From assembly GCA_035549075.1 (NCBI GenBank), contig DASZRT010000031.1:5448-69447 (forward strand): DNA of 64,000 nt. Reading direction: 5' to 3'. Positions within the stretch are counted from its first letter, which is position 1, and the number at the start of each line of letters is the position of its first letter. Below are positions 43,385 through 51,856 of the stretch, one piece after another. Source of the DNA: DASZFV01 sp035549075 (GTDB taxonomy: Bacteria > Myxococcota_A > Polyangia > Fen-1088). The notes under the pieces were generated by a model. The model searched no databases. It was not told the origin of the DNA and saw only the letters and a list, made by a program, of their open reading frames with translations. The translations under genes were made by a program, and so were the position numbers.

Positions 43385-46093
43385 GTGACCGCCGCCGCCG
43401 CTCCCACGGCGCTCATGCGCCAGTACCTCGACGTCAAGGCGAGGTACCCGGACGCGATCGTCTTCTTCCGCCTCGGGGACTTCTACGAGATGTTCTACGA
43501 GGACGCGACGTACGTCGCGAAGACGCTCGGGCTCACGCTCACGACGCGCGACAAAGGGAAGGAAGACCCCGTGCCGATGTGCGGGGTGCCGCACCACGCG
43601 GTGCGGACGTACCTCGTCAAGCTGACCGAGCTCGGCCACCGCGTCGCGCTCTGCGAGCAGCTCGAGGATCCGAAGTCGGTCCGCGGCATCGTCAAGCGCG
43701 ACGTCGTCCGCGTCGTCACGCCGGGCGTGAACCTCGACGAGCAGTCGCTCGAGCCGCGCGAGCCGTCGTTCGTCGCGGCCGCGATCGGCGACGGGCGTCG
43801 CGGCTACGGCCTCGCGTTCCTCGACGTCTCGACGGGCGACTTCCACGCGACCGAGGCGTCCAGCGCCGAGGCGCTCGTCGATGAGCTCGCGCGCGCCGAA
43901 CCGAAGGAGCTCGTGCTGGGCGACGGCGCGGCCGACCCCAGCGACGGCGAGCTCGCGCAGCTCTTGCGCCGCGCCTACCCGCGCGTGCCGCAAGCGCGCG
44001 CGCCTGGCGGCGGCAGCGCCGCGGCGACGTTGCGCGCGACGCTGCGGGCCGGCTACGACGACACGGTCGTCGAACGCACGCCGCTCGCCGCGGCCGCGGC
44101 GGCGCGCGTGCGCGAGTACGCGCGCGCGACGCAGCCGGGCGCCGCGCTGCCCGTCACGCGGCTCGACGTCTACCGCCGCGCCGACACGCTCGTGCTCGAC
44201 GAGCAGGCGCGCGCTCACCTCGAGCTCACCGAGTCGCTGCAGACACGCAAGCGGCAGGGCTCGCTCCTCGACGTCATCGACGAGACGCGCTCGGCGATGG
44301 GCGGCCGTTTGCTGCGGCGCTGGCTGCTGTTCCCGCTCGTCGACGTCGCGGCGATTCGGCGGCGGCACGACGCCGTCGAGCGGCTCGTGGGCGCGCACGA
44401 GGCGCGCGACCGCATCCGCGCGCAGCTGGGCGAGATCGCCGACCTCGAACGGCTCGTGGGCCGCGCGCGCCTCGGCGTCGCGACGCCGCGCGATCTCGCC
44501 GTGCTGGGCCGCTCGCTCGCGGGTCTGCCCGCGCTCGTCGCCGCCCTCGACGACGCGCGCGCCGCCGAGCTCGTCGGCGACGACGACGATCTGCTGCGCC
44601 TCGGCGACGCGAACGAACCGGGCGGTGGCCTCGGCGCCGATCTGGCCGAGACGCTCACGCGCACGCTGCGTCCTGATTCGCCCGCGACGACGAAAGAGGG
44701 CGGCTACGTCGCGGCCGGGATCTCGGCCGAGCTGGACGATCTCGTCGCCATCGCGAGCGGCGGCCGCGAGCGCCTCTCCGCGATCGAGACGCGCGAGCGC
44801 GAGCGCACGGGCATCCCGTCGCTCAAGGTGAAGTTCAACAACGTCTTCGGCTACTACATCGAGGTCACGCGCGCGAACCTCGCCAAGGGCGACGTGCCCG
44901 CCGACTACACGCGCAAGCAGACCGTCGCCAACGCCGAGCGCTTCGTCACGCCCGAGCTCGCCGACTTCGAGCAGAAGATCCTCACGGCCGACGAGCGGCG
45001 GGTCGCGCTCGAGCTCGAGATCTTCGGCCGCCTGCGTGACGAGGTCGCCGCCGCCGACGAGCGCCTGCTGGCGCTCGCGGCCCGCGTCGCCGCCGTCGAC
45101 GCGCTCGCGTCGCTGGCCGAGGTCGCGCACCGCGCCGGCTACTGCCGCCCCGTCGTCGACGAGTCGGGCGTCGTCGAGCTCGCCGACGCGCGCCACCCCG
45201 TCGTCGAGCGCCTCGCCGCCGCCGGCGCCTTCGTGCCGAATGATCTGCGCCTCGATCCCGCGGCCGAGCAGGTCCTCGTCGTCACGGGCCCCAACATGGC
45301 GGGCAAGTCGACGCTCATCCGGCAGGTGGGCCTCACGGTGATCCTCGCGCAGATGGGCTCGTTCGTGCCGGCGCGCGCCGCGCGCATCGGCGTGTGCGAT
45401 CGCGTGTTCACGCGCGTGGGCGCGGGCGACAACCTCGCGCGCGGCGAGTCGACGTTCCTGGTCGAGATGCGCGAGACGGCGCACATCCTGCGCTACGCGA
45501 CGCCGCGCAGCCTCGTGATCCTCGACGAGATCGGGCGCGGGACGTCGACCTACGACGGCGTCTCGATCGCCTGGGCCGTCGCCGAGCACCTGCACGATCG
45601 CGTCGGCGCGAAGACGCTGTTCGCGACGCACTACCACGAGCTGACGGCGCTCACGGCGACGCACGCGCGCGTGCGCAACGCGAGCGTCGCCGCGAGCGAG
45701 TGGAAGGGCGAGGTCGTCTTCCTGCGCAAGCTCCAGCCGGGCGGCGCGAGCCGCTCGTTCGGCGTCGAGGTCGCGAAGCTCGCGGGGCTGCCGCCCGCCG
45801 TCGTCGAACGCGCGCGCGCGATCCTGCGCACGCTCGAGAGCCAAGGCGACGCCGGCGCCGACACGCCGCGCGCCGTCGTGCCCGCGAGCGTCACGCCCGC
45901 GCCGCAGCTCGGCCTGTTCGCGCCCACGCCGCCGCCGGCGCCCGCGCCGCCGCCAACCCCGAGCGGTCCGCCGCCCGAGGTCGTCGCCGAGATCTTGACG
46001 ACGCTCGGCGCGATCGACGTCGACGATCTGTCGCCGCGCGCCGCGCACGACGTGCTCGCGCAGCTGACAAAGAAGTTGACGACCCCACGGTAA
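43385..46093 (+). CDS. mutS: DNA mismatch repair protein MutS
   Basis: The product has 902 aa from GTG 43385; ATG at 43415 is an alternative. The mismatch-recognition Phe-x-Glu is in FFRLGDFYEMFYEDA. The connector, lever and clamp regions follow, then the ATPase with Walker A GPNMAGKST, ILDEIGRGTSTYDGVSIAWA (Walker B and signature) and FATHYHELTAL. The C-terminus has a Pro/Ala-rich linker and the short dimerisation motif AEILTTLGAIDVDDLSPRAA. It recognises mispairs in replication repair. mutL is not in the window. Confidence 0.97.
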   Translation: MTAAAAPTALMRQYLDVKARYPDAIVFFRLGDFYEMFYEDATYVAKTLGLTLTTRDKGKEDPVPMCGVPHHAVRTYLVKLTELGHRVALCEQLEDPKSVRGIVKRDVVRVVTPGVNLDEQSLEPREPSFVAAAIGDGRRGYGLAFLDVSTGDFHATEASSAEALVDELARAEPKELVLGDGAADPSDGELAQLLRRAYPRVPQARAPGGGSAAATLRATLRAGYDDTVVERTPLAAAAAARVREYARATQPGAALPVTRLDVYRRADTLVLDEQARAHLELTESLQTRKRQGSLLDVIDETRSAMGGRLLRRWLLFPLVDVAAIRRRHDAVERLVGAHEARDRIRAQLGEIADLERLVGRARLGVATPRDLAVLGRSLAGLPALVAALDDARAAELVGDDDDLLRLGDANEPGGGLGADLAETLTRTLRPDSPATTKEGGYVAAGISAELDDLVAIASGGRERLSAIETRERERTGIPSLKVKFNNVFGYYIEVTRANLAKGDVPADYTRKQTVANAERFVTPELADFEQKILTADERRVALELEIFGRLRDEVAAADERLLALAARVAAVDALASLAEVAHRAGYCRPVVDESGVVELADARHPVVERLAAAGAFVPNDLRLDPAAEQVLVVTGPNMAGKSTLIRQVGLTVILAQMGSFVPARAARIGVCDRVFTRVGAGDNLARGESTFLVEMRETAHILRYATPRSLVILDEIGRGTSTYDGVSIAWAVAEHLHDRVGAKTLFATHYHELTALTATHARVRNASVAASEWKGEVVFLRKLQPGGASRSFGVEVAKLAGLPPAVVERARAILRTLESQGDAGADTPRAVVPASVTPAPQLGLFAPTPPPAPAPPPTPSGPPPEVVAEILTTLGAIDVDDLSPRAAHDVLAQLTKKLTTPR

Positions 46094-46136
46094 CGTCGTC
46101 CAAACTTGTGTACGCGCGGCTCTCGCGCGGCCGTCG

Positions 46137-46910
46137 ATGCTGGTCTTTCGCCGTCTGTGCCTGATCGCCGTCTTGGTCGTCGTCCCCCAATTCGTTTCGA
46201 TTGTGGGGCACGCCAAGCCGCGTCCCGTCGCCGCGACCAGCGCCAAGAAGAAGCCCAAGGTCCCGAAGAACGCGCCGGTCGTTCTTTACTCGGTGAACCA
46301 CCACGACACGCTGTCGATCCGCATGCGCGACGCGCAGGGCCGGCCCGTGCCGTGGCGCCCGCAGCAAAAGCGCTTCGACAAGTTCCTGCGCTGCCACTAC
46401 ACGAACCAGCAGCACGCGATGAACCCGCGCCTGATGCGGCTCTTGTACCAAACGGGCCATCACTGGCCGGGCCGGCGCCTCGAGGTCGTGTCGGGCTACC
46501 GCAGCCCGTCGGTCGCCAAGAACCCGCACAGCCCGCACATGCTGGGCCTCGCCTGCGACTTCCGCGTCGTCGGCGTCAAGAACACGGAGCTGCGTGATTA
46601 TCTGCGACGCAACCTGCAGAAGGTCGGCGTCGGCTACTACCCAAACTCGTCGTTCGTGCACCTCGATGTCCGCAAGGATCGCTCGGCGTTCTGGATCGAC
46701 TACTCGGGCCCGGGCGAGCGCGCCGTCTATTCGCAGACGCCCGACGCCGACCTGAAGTCGGGCCGCGCCGACCAGTACCACCCGACGAAGATCGGCGAGG
46801 AGTTCCTCGACGACGCGCCCGCCGCGCCCGGCCCGCCGCCCGTCGGTGCGCCTTCGGGGGGACCGACGGCCGTCGCGGGCGCCAGCGCGCCGCCGACTGC
46901 GCCCCCCTGA
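46137..46910 (+). CDS. DUF882 / M15-type murein peptidase (YcbK-like)
   Basis: The product has 257 aa with a signal peptide (~1-26). The zinc-site pattern of the VanY/YcbK group is present: SGYRSPSVAKNPHSPHMLGLACDFRV (SxHxxGxAxD) and VHLDVR (HxD). DUF882 proteins are predicted L,D- or D,D-carboxypeptidases or endopeptidases of the cell wall. A Pro/Ala-rich tail (~225-257) may anchor or space it. It lies 43 nt after mutS. Confidence 0.88.
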   Translation: MLVFRRLCLIAVLVVVPQFVSIVGHAKPRPVAATSAKKKPKVPKNAPVVLYSVNHHDTLSIRMRDAQGRPVPWRPQQKRFDKFLRCHYTNQQHAMNPRLMRLLYQTGHHWPGRRLEVVSGYRSPSVAKNPHSPHMLGLACDFRVVGVKNTELRDYLRRNLQKVGVGYYPNSSFVHLDVRKDRSAFWIDYSGPGERAVYSQTPDADLKSGRADQYHPTKIGEEFLDDAPAAPGPPPVGAPSGGPTAVAGASAPPTAPP

Positions 46911-46964
46911 GTTTCGACTGTGTTAAGTTCCGCGCTCACCTCGGAACGGCTCAAGGAGGCCTCG

Positions 46965-48026
46965 GTGGATCACAAGAGGACATTCGGTTCGTTTTCGATC
47001 GCGCTGGCGCTCGCCGCCGTCGGTCTCTCGGGCTCGCCGGCGTTTGCCAAGCCCAAACGCAAAGGCGGCGAGAGCGCCGCGCCGACCGCGAGCGCCGCCG
47101 AGGTCAACAAGCTCAAGGCCGTGCGCCTGGGCGATCCGAAGGCGGGCACCTTCAAGTGGGGCATGAAGCCCGAAGAGATCCTCGCGCAGGTGCAGAAGTC
47201 GATCGACGCGAAGTACGTCGAGCGCATCGAGAAGGCGTCGCAGGATCCCGGCAAGCAGCAGCGCATCCGCGACGAGAAGGAGCGCGAGTTCCAGGCCGTC
47301 AAGAAGAGCTACACGAAGTTCGAGGGCAACAAGACCGGCTGGGACGTCTCGATCATCGGCCAGGAGTTCGAGCAGAACACGGGCGAGGCCGTCATCGTCA
47401 CGAAGGAAGACATCTGGACGCGCTACTTCTTCTTCTTCGAAGACGGGCTCTACAAGATGTTCCTCGCGTTCAACAAGGACGCGCTCGAGGGTAAGAGCTT
47501 CGAGGAGTTCGGGCAGGGCATGCAGGCGAAGTACGGCAAGGCCAAAGAGGTCTACCGCGACGAGAAGACGAAGGGCGGCGTGCGCCACGTGCTCGACCAC
47601 TACGAGTGGAGCGCGGGCGGCGATCGCCTGCGCCTCGTCGACCGCTCGGAGTTCTACGGCGTCTACTGCCTCGTGCTCTTCGACGGCGGCACGGCGACGC
47701 GCCTCGCCGAGCGCCGCAAGATCGTGAACCCGGGCGGCGAGCACCACGACTCGCTCGTCGAGGCCGTCACGGCCAAGGAAGACAACAGCCGCGACGCGAA
47801 CGACAACATCATCGATCGACTCACCGGCAAAGAGACGAAGAAGCCCGGCGAAGAAGACAAGCACGCCGACATCGTCGTCCCGTCGCCCACGCACAACGGC
47901 CCCACGCCCGCCGAGGTCAACGCGAAGTCGACGCCGAGCAGCCCGTCGTCGAGCCCCGAGAAGGAATCGCCCAAGAAGAAGGGCGCCAACAAGAAGAACG
48001 ACGCCCTCGACGGCCTCGAGCTCTAG
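46965..48026 (+). CDS. Exported lysine-rich hypothetical protein
   Basis: The product has 353 aa. GTG 46965 is chosen because AAGGAGG (46953-46959) lies five bases upstream; the frame opens earlier at 46920. A signal peptide ends at AFA (~28). The body is a Lys/Glu-rich alpha/beta domain with FKWGMKPEEILAQVQKSIDAKY and WTRYFFFFEDGLYKMFLAF. A disordered Lys/Pro/Ser-rich C-terminus (~285-353) follows. I do not recognise a family. A GTTCCG/CGGAAC hairpin (46927-46947) precedes the ribosome site. Its 3' side faces a region of four strong hairpins. Confidence 0.75.
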   Translation: MDHKRTFGSFSIALALAAVGLSGSPAFAKPKRKGGESAAPTASAAEVNKLKAVRLGDPKAGTFKWGMKPEEILAQVQKSIDAKYVERIEKASQDPGKQQRIRDEKEREFQAVKKSYTKFEGNKTGWDVSIIGQEFEQNTGEAVIVTKEDIWTRYFFFFEDGLYKMFLAFNKDALEGKSFEEFGQGMQAKYGKAKEVYRDEKTKGGVRHVLDHYEWSAGGDRLRLVDRSEFYGVYCLVLFDGGTATRLAERRKIVNPGGEHHDSLVEAVTAKEDNSRDANDNIIDRLTGKETKKPGEEDKHADIVVPSPTHNGPTPAEVNAKSTPSSPSSSPEKESPKKKGANKKNDALDGLEL

Positions 48027-48341
48027 AGCGCTCCGCTGCGCTTCGCTTCGCTTCGGGGCTGGCGCACCTCCCGCGGGCCCTCCCCAGTCCTCCGCAATGT
48101 TGGCCGGCGCGGCAAAGCCGCGCCTCACCGTGCTTGGACGCGCTCGCTGCGCTCGCTCTGAGCCTCTTACCCTCTCGCCGCGCGAAGCGGAGAGAGGACT
48201 CCGGAGGGCTGAGCTTCGGGCAGCCGCGTGGGCAGGTCGGCGCGGCTCTGCCGCGACGACCTGCGGGGGTTAGGGGGGACGCAGAGGCGCCCCGCTGCGC
48301 CGGCCTAGAATTCAGACGCCGACGGCGCCGGGCGGTCCCCC
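48027..48341. other. Structured convergent intergenic region (315 bp, no gene seen)
   Basis: No ORF is supported here. Four hairpins follow one another. H1: 48106-48113 with 48117-48124. H2: 48172-48181 with 48187-48196, with one internal G.A pair. H3: 48233-48246 with 48250-48263, 13 bp plus one G.A pair. H4: 10-bp arms 48271-48280 and 48335-48344, enclosing dispersed-repeat copy 2. The flanking genes converge, so bidirectional termination is the simplest role. A structured RNA is also possible. Confidence 0.6.
48106..48124. repeat. GC hairpin repeat, copy 1
   Basis: GGCGCGGC (48106-48113), three bases, GCCGCGCC (48117-48124): a perfect 8-bp stem. The same hairpin with a different loop is at 55219-55237, and flanking bases on both sides are also shared. 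Confidence 0.55.
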
Positions 48342-48343
48342 CT
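48265..48343. repeat. Dispersed intergenic palindromic repeat, copy 2
   Basis: It shares the 12-mer at 48281-48292 and the 20-mer at 48324-48343 with copy 1 (1091-1166). Its end supplies the stop codon context of the minus-strand gene ending at 48342, so the element abuts and slightly overlaps that gene. Confidence 0.55.
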
Positions 48344-49514
48344 AGAAGATCGTGAACAGATCCGGGCGCTCGGCGGCCTTGCTCACGCCTTCGTTCAAGT
48401 CTTTCTGAACGGCGGTGATGCGGCTGACGAGCGAGCGGATGTTGGCCGTGCGCTGCTTGTACGCCTCGGCGCGGACCTGGTCGGGCGAGCCGGTCATGAC
48501 GGCGTCCATGAGGGGCGTCGGCTTGATCGGCACGACGTTCTCGTCGTCGAGCTTCGCGCCCGACTTGCGGTCGACCCACGGCGCGCCCGTGTTCGCGCGC
48601 ACCTTGAAGCCGACGAGGTCGTTGGCGCCGCAGTCCTTGCCGCCGCCCTTGCAGACCTGCTCGCCGATCTCGACGAGGTTGCCCACGACGATCTTCGCCG
48701 AGTTGTCGAACACGAGGCCGTAGTTCTTCTGGCCCGCGGCCGCCGTCTTGTCCGCGTATGCCTTGAGCGACTCGGCGTCGGCCTTCGTCCGCTTGATGTG
48801 GCGGTCGACCTCGTTATAGAGGGCGATCGTGTCGTAGTAGTAGTTGAAGAGGTGGTCGACGACGATGTCTTCCAACCGGAAGTAGTCGACGCGGAAGATC
48901 GTCGCCGTGTTGGGGCGCGGGTCGAGCTTGACCTTCTCGAGCTCGGCGATGAGCTGCGGATCGTAGTCGAGCACGTCCTTGTGCGCGGCCGCCTGCCGCT
49001 GCTGGCTCAACGCGACGGCCGTGCCGATCTGGTTGAGCGTCTTCTGCATCGTCTCGACCTCGCCCTTGATCGTCTTCGCGGCGTGGTTCGCCGTGTTGAA
49101 GTTGGCGCGGCCGACGCCACCGACGCCGAGGCCCGCGCCGAGCGCGAACGCCGCGATGCCCACGACGATCGATGTCACGATCGCGGCCTTGCCGCGCCCC
49201 GAGCGGACGTTCTCGGCGGGGACGCCGTCGTCGATCGTGCGCAGGTCGAAGTGACCCGCCTGCGGCTTCATGCCGGCGAACGGATCGAGCCCGGCCGGCG
49301 GCGCCGCGGGCGCGGCCGGCGCCTGCTGGTACTGCGGGGCCGCCGCGGGGGCGCCGGGGATGGGCGCGCGCGCGGCTTGCGGGAATCCACCCGGAACGCC
49401 GGGCATGGGGGCGGCGGGGGCGGGGGCCGCGTCGGGGCGCTTCAAGCCCAACCGCGCCTTCAGATCGCTGATGTCTTTCGCGGGCGGGGCGCCAGGCTTC
49501 CTGTTCTGATCCAC
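48342..49514 (-). CDS. Membrane protein with Pro/Ala-rich N-terminus, lineage-specific
   Basis: The product has 390 aa with a GTG start and a GGAGG ribosome site seven bases upstream. The N-terminal ~80 residues are Pro/Ala-rich and begin with DISDLKARLGLKR, a short conserved-looking helix. One TM helix lies at ~110-130 (AAIVTSIVVGIAAFALGAGLGVGG). The C-terminal part is predicted helical and coiled-coil-like (KTIKGEVETMQKTLNQIGTAV) with two Cys (CKGGGKDC). The topology suggests an inner-membrane protein with a periplasmic domain. I do not recognise its function. Confidence 0.74.
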   Translation of the reverse strand: MDQNRKPGAPPAKDISDLKARLGLKRPDAAPAPAAPMPGVPGGFPQAARAPIPGAPAAAPQYQQAPAAPAAPPAGLDPFAGMKPQAGHFDLRTIDDGVPAENVRSGRGKAAIVTSIVVGIAAFALGAGLGVGGVGRANFNTANHAAKTIKGEVETMQKTLNQIGTAVALSQQRQAAAHKDVLDYDPQLIAELEKVKLDPRPNTATIFRVDYFRLEDIVVDHLFNYYYDTIALYNEVDRHIKRTKADAESLKAYADKTAAAGQKNYGLVFDNSAKIVVGNLVEIGEQVCKGGGKDCGANDLVGFKVRANTGAPWVDRKSGAKLDDENVVPIKPTPLMDAVMTGSPDQVRAEAYKQRTANIRSLVSRITAVQKDLNEGVSKAAERPDLFTIF

Positions 49515-49711
49515 GAGATTCCTCCGGCGTGCGGCGCGTTGGTTTCACGCGCTCTGCGGGGTCGAGGTCGAAGGTGTAGGCGAGCTACAACAGAAGCCGC
49601 GACCATAGCGATGCCGCCCCGGCGCTGTCAAGGAAACCCCGGAAAAACAAAGAGCGTTTCAGGATTCGCGCGCGCCGCGATCGTGTCGCGCGCGCGCCTC
49701 CGGCCCGCCGG

Positions 49712-50083
49712 CTAAGCGGCCTTGAGAAACGCTTCGATCGCCCAAGCCGACTGCGGCGGGAGATTCGAGAAGCGCACGCCGACGCTCTTGCCGTCTTCGA
49801 GGCTCATCGTCTCGCCCGACGCCGTGAGGACCGCGTCCTGGCCAGGCAACTGAAACTGAATGCCCATGAAGCGCTGGGTCCGTGTCGTCTTCGGCTCGAG
49901 CAGCGGCACGAGGCGCGCGCCCGTGCGGCTGAGATCGGTCATGCGGCACATGTACGGGTGGCCGTCGAGGAAGCGGTTCACGAGCAGGTCGGTGCCGACG
50001 CGCTCGAAACCTCGACGATCGGACGCGGTCTCGCGTCGCTCATGACGGCGGTCGAGGACGCGGAGAGAGAGCGGCATGGACAT
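49712..50083 (-). CDS. PilZ-domain protein
   Basis: The product has 123 aa. After a short Arg-rich start (RRHERRETASDRRGFERVG) comes a single PilZ domain: MTDLSRTGARLVPLLEP corresponds to the (D/N)xSxxG box and VGVRFSNLPPQSAWAIEAFL to its end. Single-domain PilZ proteins bind c-di-GMP and act through protein partners, for example in motility or exopolysaccharide control. GGAGG lies six bases before ATG 50083. It is divergent from the Cache-like sensor gene. Confidence 0.83.
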   Translation of the reverse strand: MSMPLSLRVLDRRHERRETASDRRGFERVGTDLLVNRFLDGHPYMCRMTDLSRTGARLVPLLEPKTTRTQRFMGIQFQLPGQDAVLTASGETMSLEDGKSVGVRFSNLPPQSAWAIEAFLKAA

Positions 50084-50110
50084 GAAGAGCCTCCGGAGGA
50101 TGTTTCCCTA

Positions 50111-50139
50111 CATGTATGTCCATGCGCAAAGGTGGTCAA
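50111..50139 (-). promoter_or_regulatory. Candidate promoter of the PilZ gene
   Basis: On the minus strand TTGACC (50139-50134), a 17-nt spacer and TACATG (50116-50111) precede the GGAGG site and ATG 50083, giving a leader of about 20 nt. Confidence 0.35.
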
Positions 50140-50203
50140 ATTTTTTGCCGTTCTGCCGAGAGTGAAGCGCCGACGTCTCAATGCACCAAAACCCGGCCAA
50201 AGA

Positions 50204-50238
50204 TTGACTCGAAGCGCCGCACTGCCGGATAATCCGGC
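50204..50238 (+). promoter_or_regulatory. Promoter with palindromic operator, sensor-protein gene
   Basis: TTGACT (50204-50209) and GATAAT (50228-50233) are 18 nt apart. The -10 box lies inside a 15-bp palindrome, GCCGGA-TAA-TCCGGC (50224-50238). A repressor bound there would block polymerase. The leader to ATG 50335 is about 95 nt, with AGGAG shortly before the ATG. Confidence 0.5.
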
Positions 50239-50334
50239 GTCTCTTTCCGCGTCGCGACGTCTACTACGACGCCTCCCAAGCTCAGCCTCACCGGGTTCTC
50301 CCTCCCACCTCCAGCCCAGCACAGGAGCCAGGAC

Positions 50335-51810
50335 ATGCACCGCATGAAGATCGGGCTTGTCGCCGCCATCATTTTGCTCGCGCTCACCGCGGGCCTCTAC
50401 TCCGTCGTCACCGCGGAGCTGAAAGACACGGTGACCAAGGAGGTCGAGACCGAGGTCGCTCGTGGCCAGCGCATGCACCAGTCGATCGCGCGGCTCGAAT
50501 CCCTCGATTTCGCGAATCTCGTCGCCGGGTTGAGCCACCGCGCCGCCATCGTCGGCGTGTTCGAGAAGGCCGACGAGAACGGCCGCCGCCAGGCCGCCTT
50601 CGAGCAGTGCGAAGACGTGCAGACGTTCCTCGCGAAGGGCGGCTCGCGCCGCGCCGACATCGTCGTCATCCTCGACTCGGCCGGCAAGGTCGTCGCCCGC
50701 GACCTGAACGTCAACGCGATGTACGGCGAGGACATGCGGTCGAAGTACCCGGCCGTGGCGCTCGCGCTTCGTGGCGAGCCGACGAAGGACGTGTGGACGT
50801 TCAACAACCGCATGACCCGTGTCGCCGTCGCCCCCGTGATCGCGCCCGACGCGACGACGAGAGGCGCCTTGCTCGTCGGCTACGTCGTCGACGCGCGGGA
50901 CGCGCAGCTCAAGCAGGACACGCTCGGCGTCGAGGTCGGCTACTTCCACGACGGCAAGATGGCGACGTCGAGCTTCGTCTCCGAGGGCGCGGGCGACAGC
51001 GCCAAGGAGGACGGCAACAAGACGCAGGCGCTGAACACCGTGTTGTTCCAGTCGCCCGAGAAGTGGGGCCAGATGGCGACCACCGAGGGCAAGCCGACGA
51101 AGCTCTTCCACATGTCGCTCGACGGCCGCGAGTACGCGGCGATCGCGGCGCCGCTGCAGGGCAACGCCTTCAGCAAGACCAGCGGCGTCGTCGTCCTCAA
51201 GTCGATCTCCGACATCATCGAGCCCGTCAACGACGTCGGCATGAAGCTCATCGGCTTCGGCGTCCTCGCGATCCTCGTCCTCCTGGGCGCGGTCGTCATG
51301 ACGGCGAGCCGCTTCATCAAGCCGCTCGACAAGATCGAGCTCGGCGTGGGCGAGATCATCAACGGCAACATCGACTACATGTTCAAGCCCGTCGGCCAGG
51401 ACTTCGAGGGCCTGTCGAACGCGCTCAACGTCATGCTGGCGCGCTTGCTCGGCCGCGAAGAGCCGAACGAGGAAGAGGGCGAGGACGAGGCCGACGAGGC
51501 CAACAAGTGGAAGTCGGAGCAGATGCTGGTCGAAGAGGCCAGCGCCTCGGCGGCCGCGGGCAACGACCCCGAGGCCAATGCGCTCAGCGGCGAGGCCGAG
51601 CCGATCTACTTCGCGCGCATCTTCAACGAGTACGTCGCGGCGCTGAAGAGCCAGAGCAAGCCCACGAAGGGCATCACCGTGCAGGCGTTCACGGCGAAAC
51701 TGCGCCTCATCGAGGGCGGCCTCAAGCAGAAGTGGAAGTGCCGTCTGGTTCGCTTCAAGGTCCAGACGCACGGCGATCAGGTGACTCTCAAGCCCGTTCC
51801 GATTTTTTAG
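50335..51810 (+). CDS. Cache-like membrane sensor with MXAN_5187-type C-terminus
   Basis: The product has 491 aa. TM helix 1 (~5-25) and TM helix 2 (~300-323) bracket a periplasmic domain with Cache-like features (VVILDSAGKVVARDLN, VAVAPVIAPDATTRGALLVGYVVD, GREYAAIAAPLQ). A HAMP-like segment follows TM2 (IKPLDKIELGVGEIINGNIDYMF), then an acidic linker (EEEGEDEADEAN) and a C-terminal ~90-residue domain (YFARIFNEYVAALKSQSKPTKGITVQAF) that I recall from Myxococcus MXAN_5187. There is no kinase or methyl-accepting domain, so output is probably through the C-terminal domain. The divergent neighbour is PilZ. Confidence 0.78.
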   Translation: MHRMKIGLVAAIILLALTAGLYSVVTAELKDTVTKEVETEVARGQRMHQSIARLESLDFANLVAGLSHRAAIVGVFEKADENGRRQAAFEQCEDVQTFLAKGGSRRADIVVILDSAGKVVARDLNVNAMYGEDMRSKYPAVALALRGEPTKDVWTFNNRMTRVAVAPVIAPDATTRGALLVGYVVDARDAQLKQDTLGVEVGYFHDGKMATSSFVSEGAGDSAKEDGNKTQALNTVLFQSPEKWGQMATTEGKPTKLFHMSLDGREYAAIAAPLQGNAFSKTSGVVVLKSISDIIEPVNDVGMKLIGFGVLAILVLLGAVVMTASRFIKPLDKIELGVGEIINGNIDYMFKPVGQDFEGLSNALNVMLARLLGREEPNEEEGEDEADEANKWKSEQMLVEEASASAAAGNDPEANALSGEAEPIYFARIFNEYVAALKSQSKPTKGITVQAFTAKLRLIEGGLKQKWKCRLVRFKVQTHGDQVTLKPVPIF

Positions 51811-51824
51811 GGCGCAAAACGAGC

Positions 51825-51842
51825 GCGGCCCCCGCGGGCCGC
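51825..51842 (+). terminator. Hairpin between the sensor gene and namZ
   Basis: GCGGCCC (51825-51831) and GGGCCGC (51836-51842) form a 7-bp stem with a 4-nt loop, 15 nt after the sensor stop codon. There is no T-tract after it. Confidence 0.4.
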
Positions 51843-51844
51843 GA

Positions 51845-51850
51845 TAGATT
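51845..51850 (+). promoter_or_regulatory. -10 box of the namZ operon
   Basis: TAGATT (51845-51850) is followed by six bases and GTG 51857, another leaderless layout. No good -35 box is seen because the hairpin occupies that position. Confidence 0.33.
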
Positions 51851-51856
51851 CGCGTC

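Noticed and set aside
42194..46258. 1354-codon open frame on the minus strand opposite ygfZ and mutS
   Set aside because: It is an Arg/Ala/Val-rich shadow of mutS produced by high third-position GC; it has no recognisable domain, and mutS on the other strand is intact.
49515..49711. Possible tRNA or small RNA in the gap
   Set aside because: No cloverleaf or T-loop sequence could be found; only a few GC-rich short inverted repeats are present.
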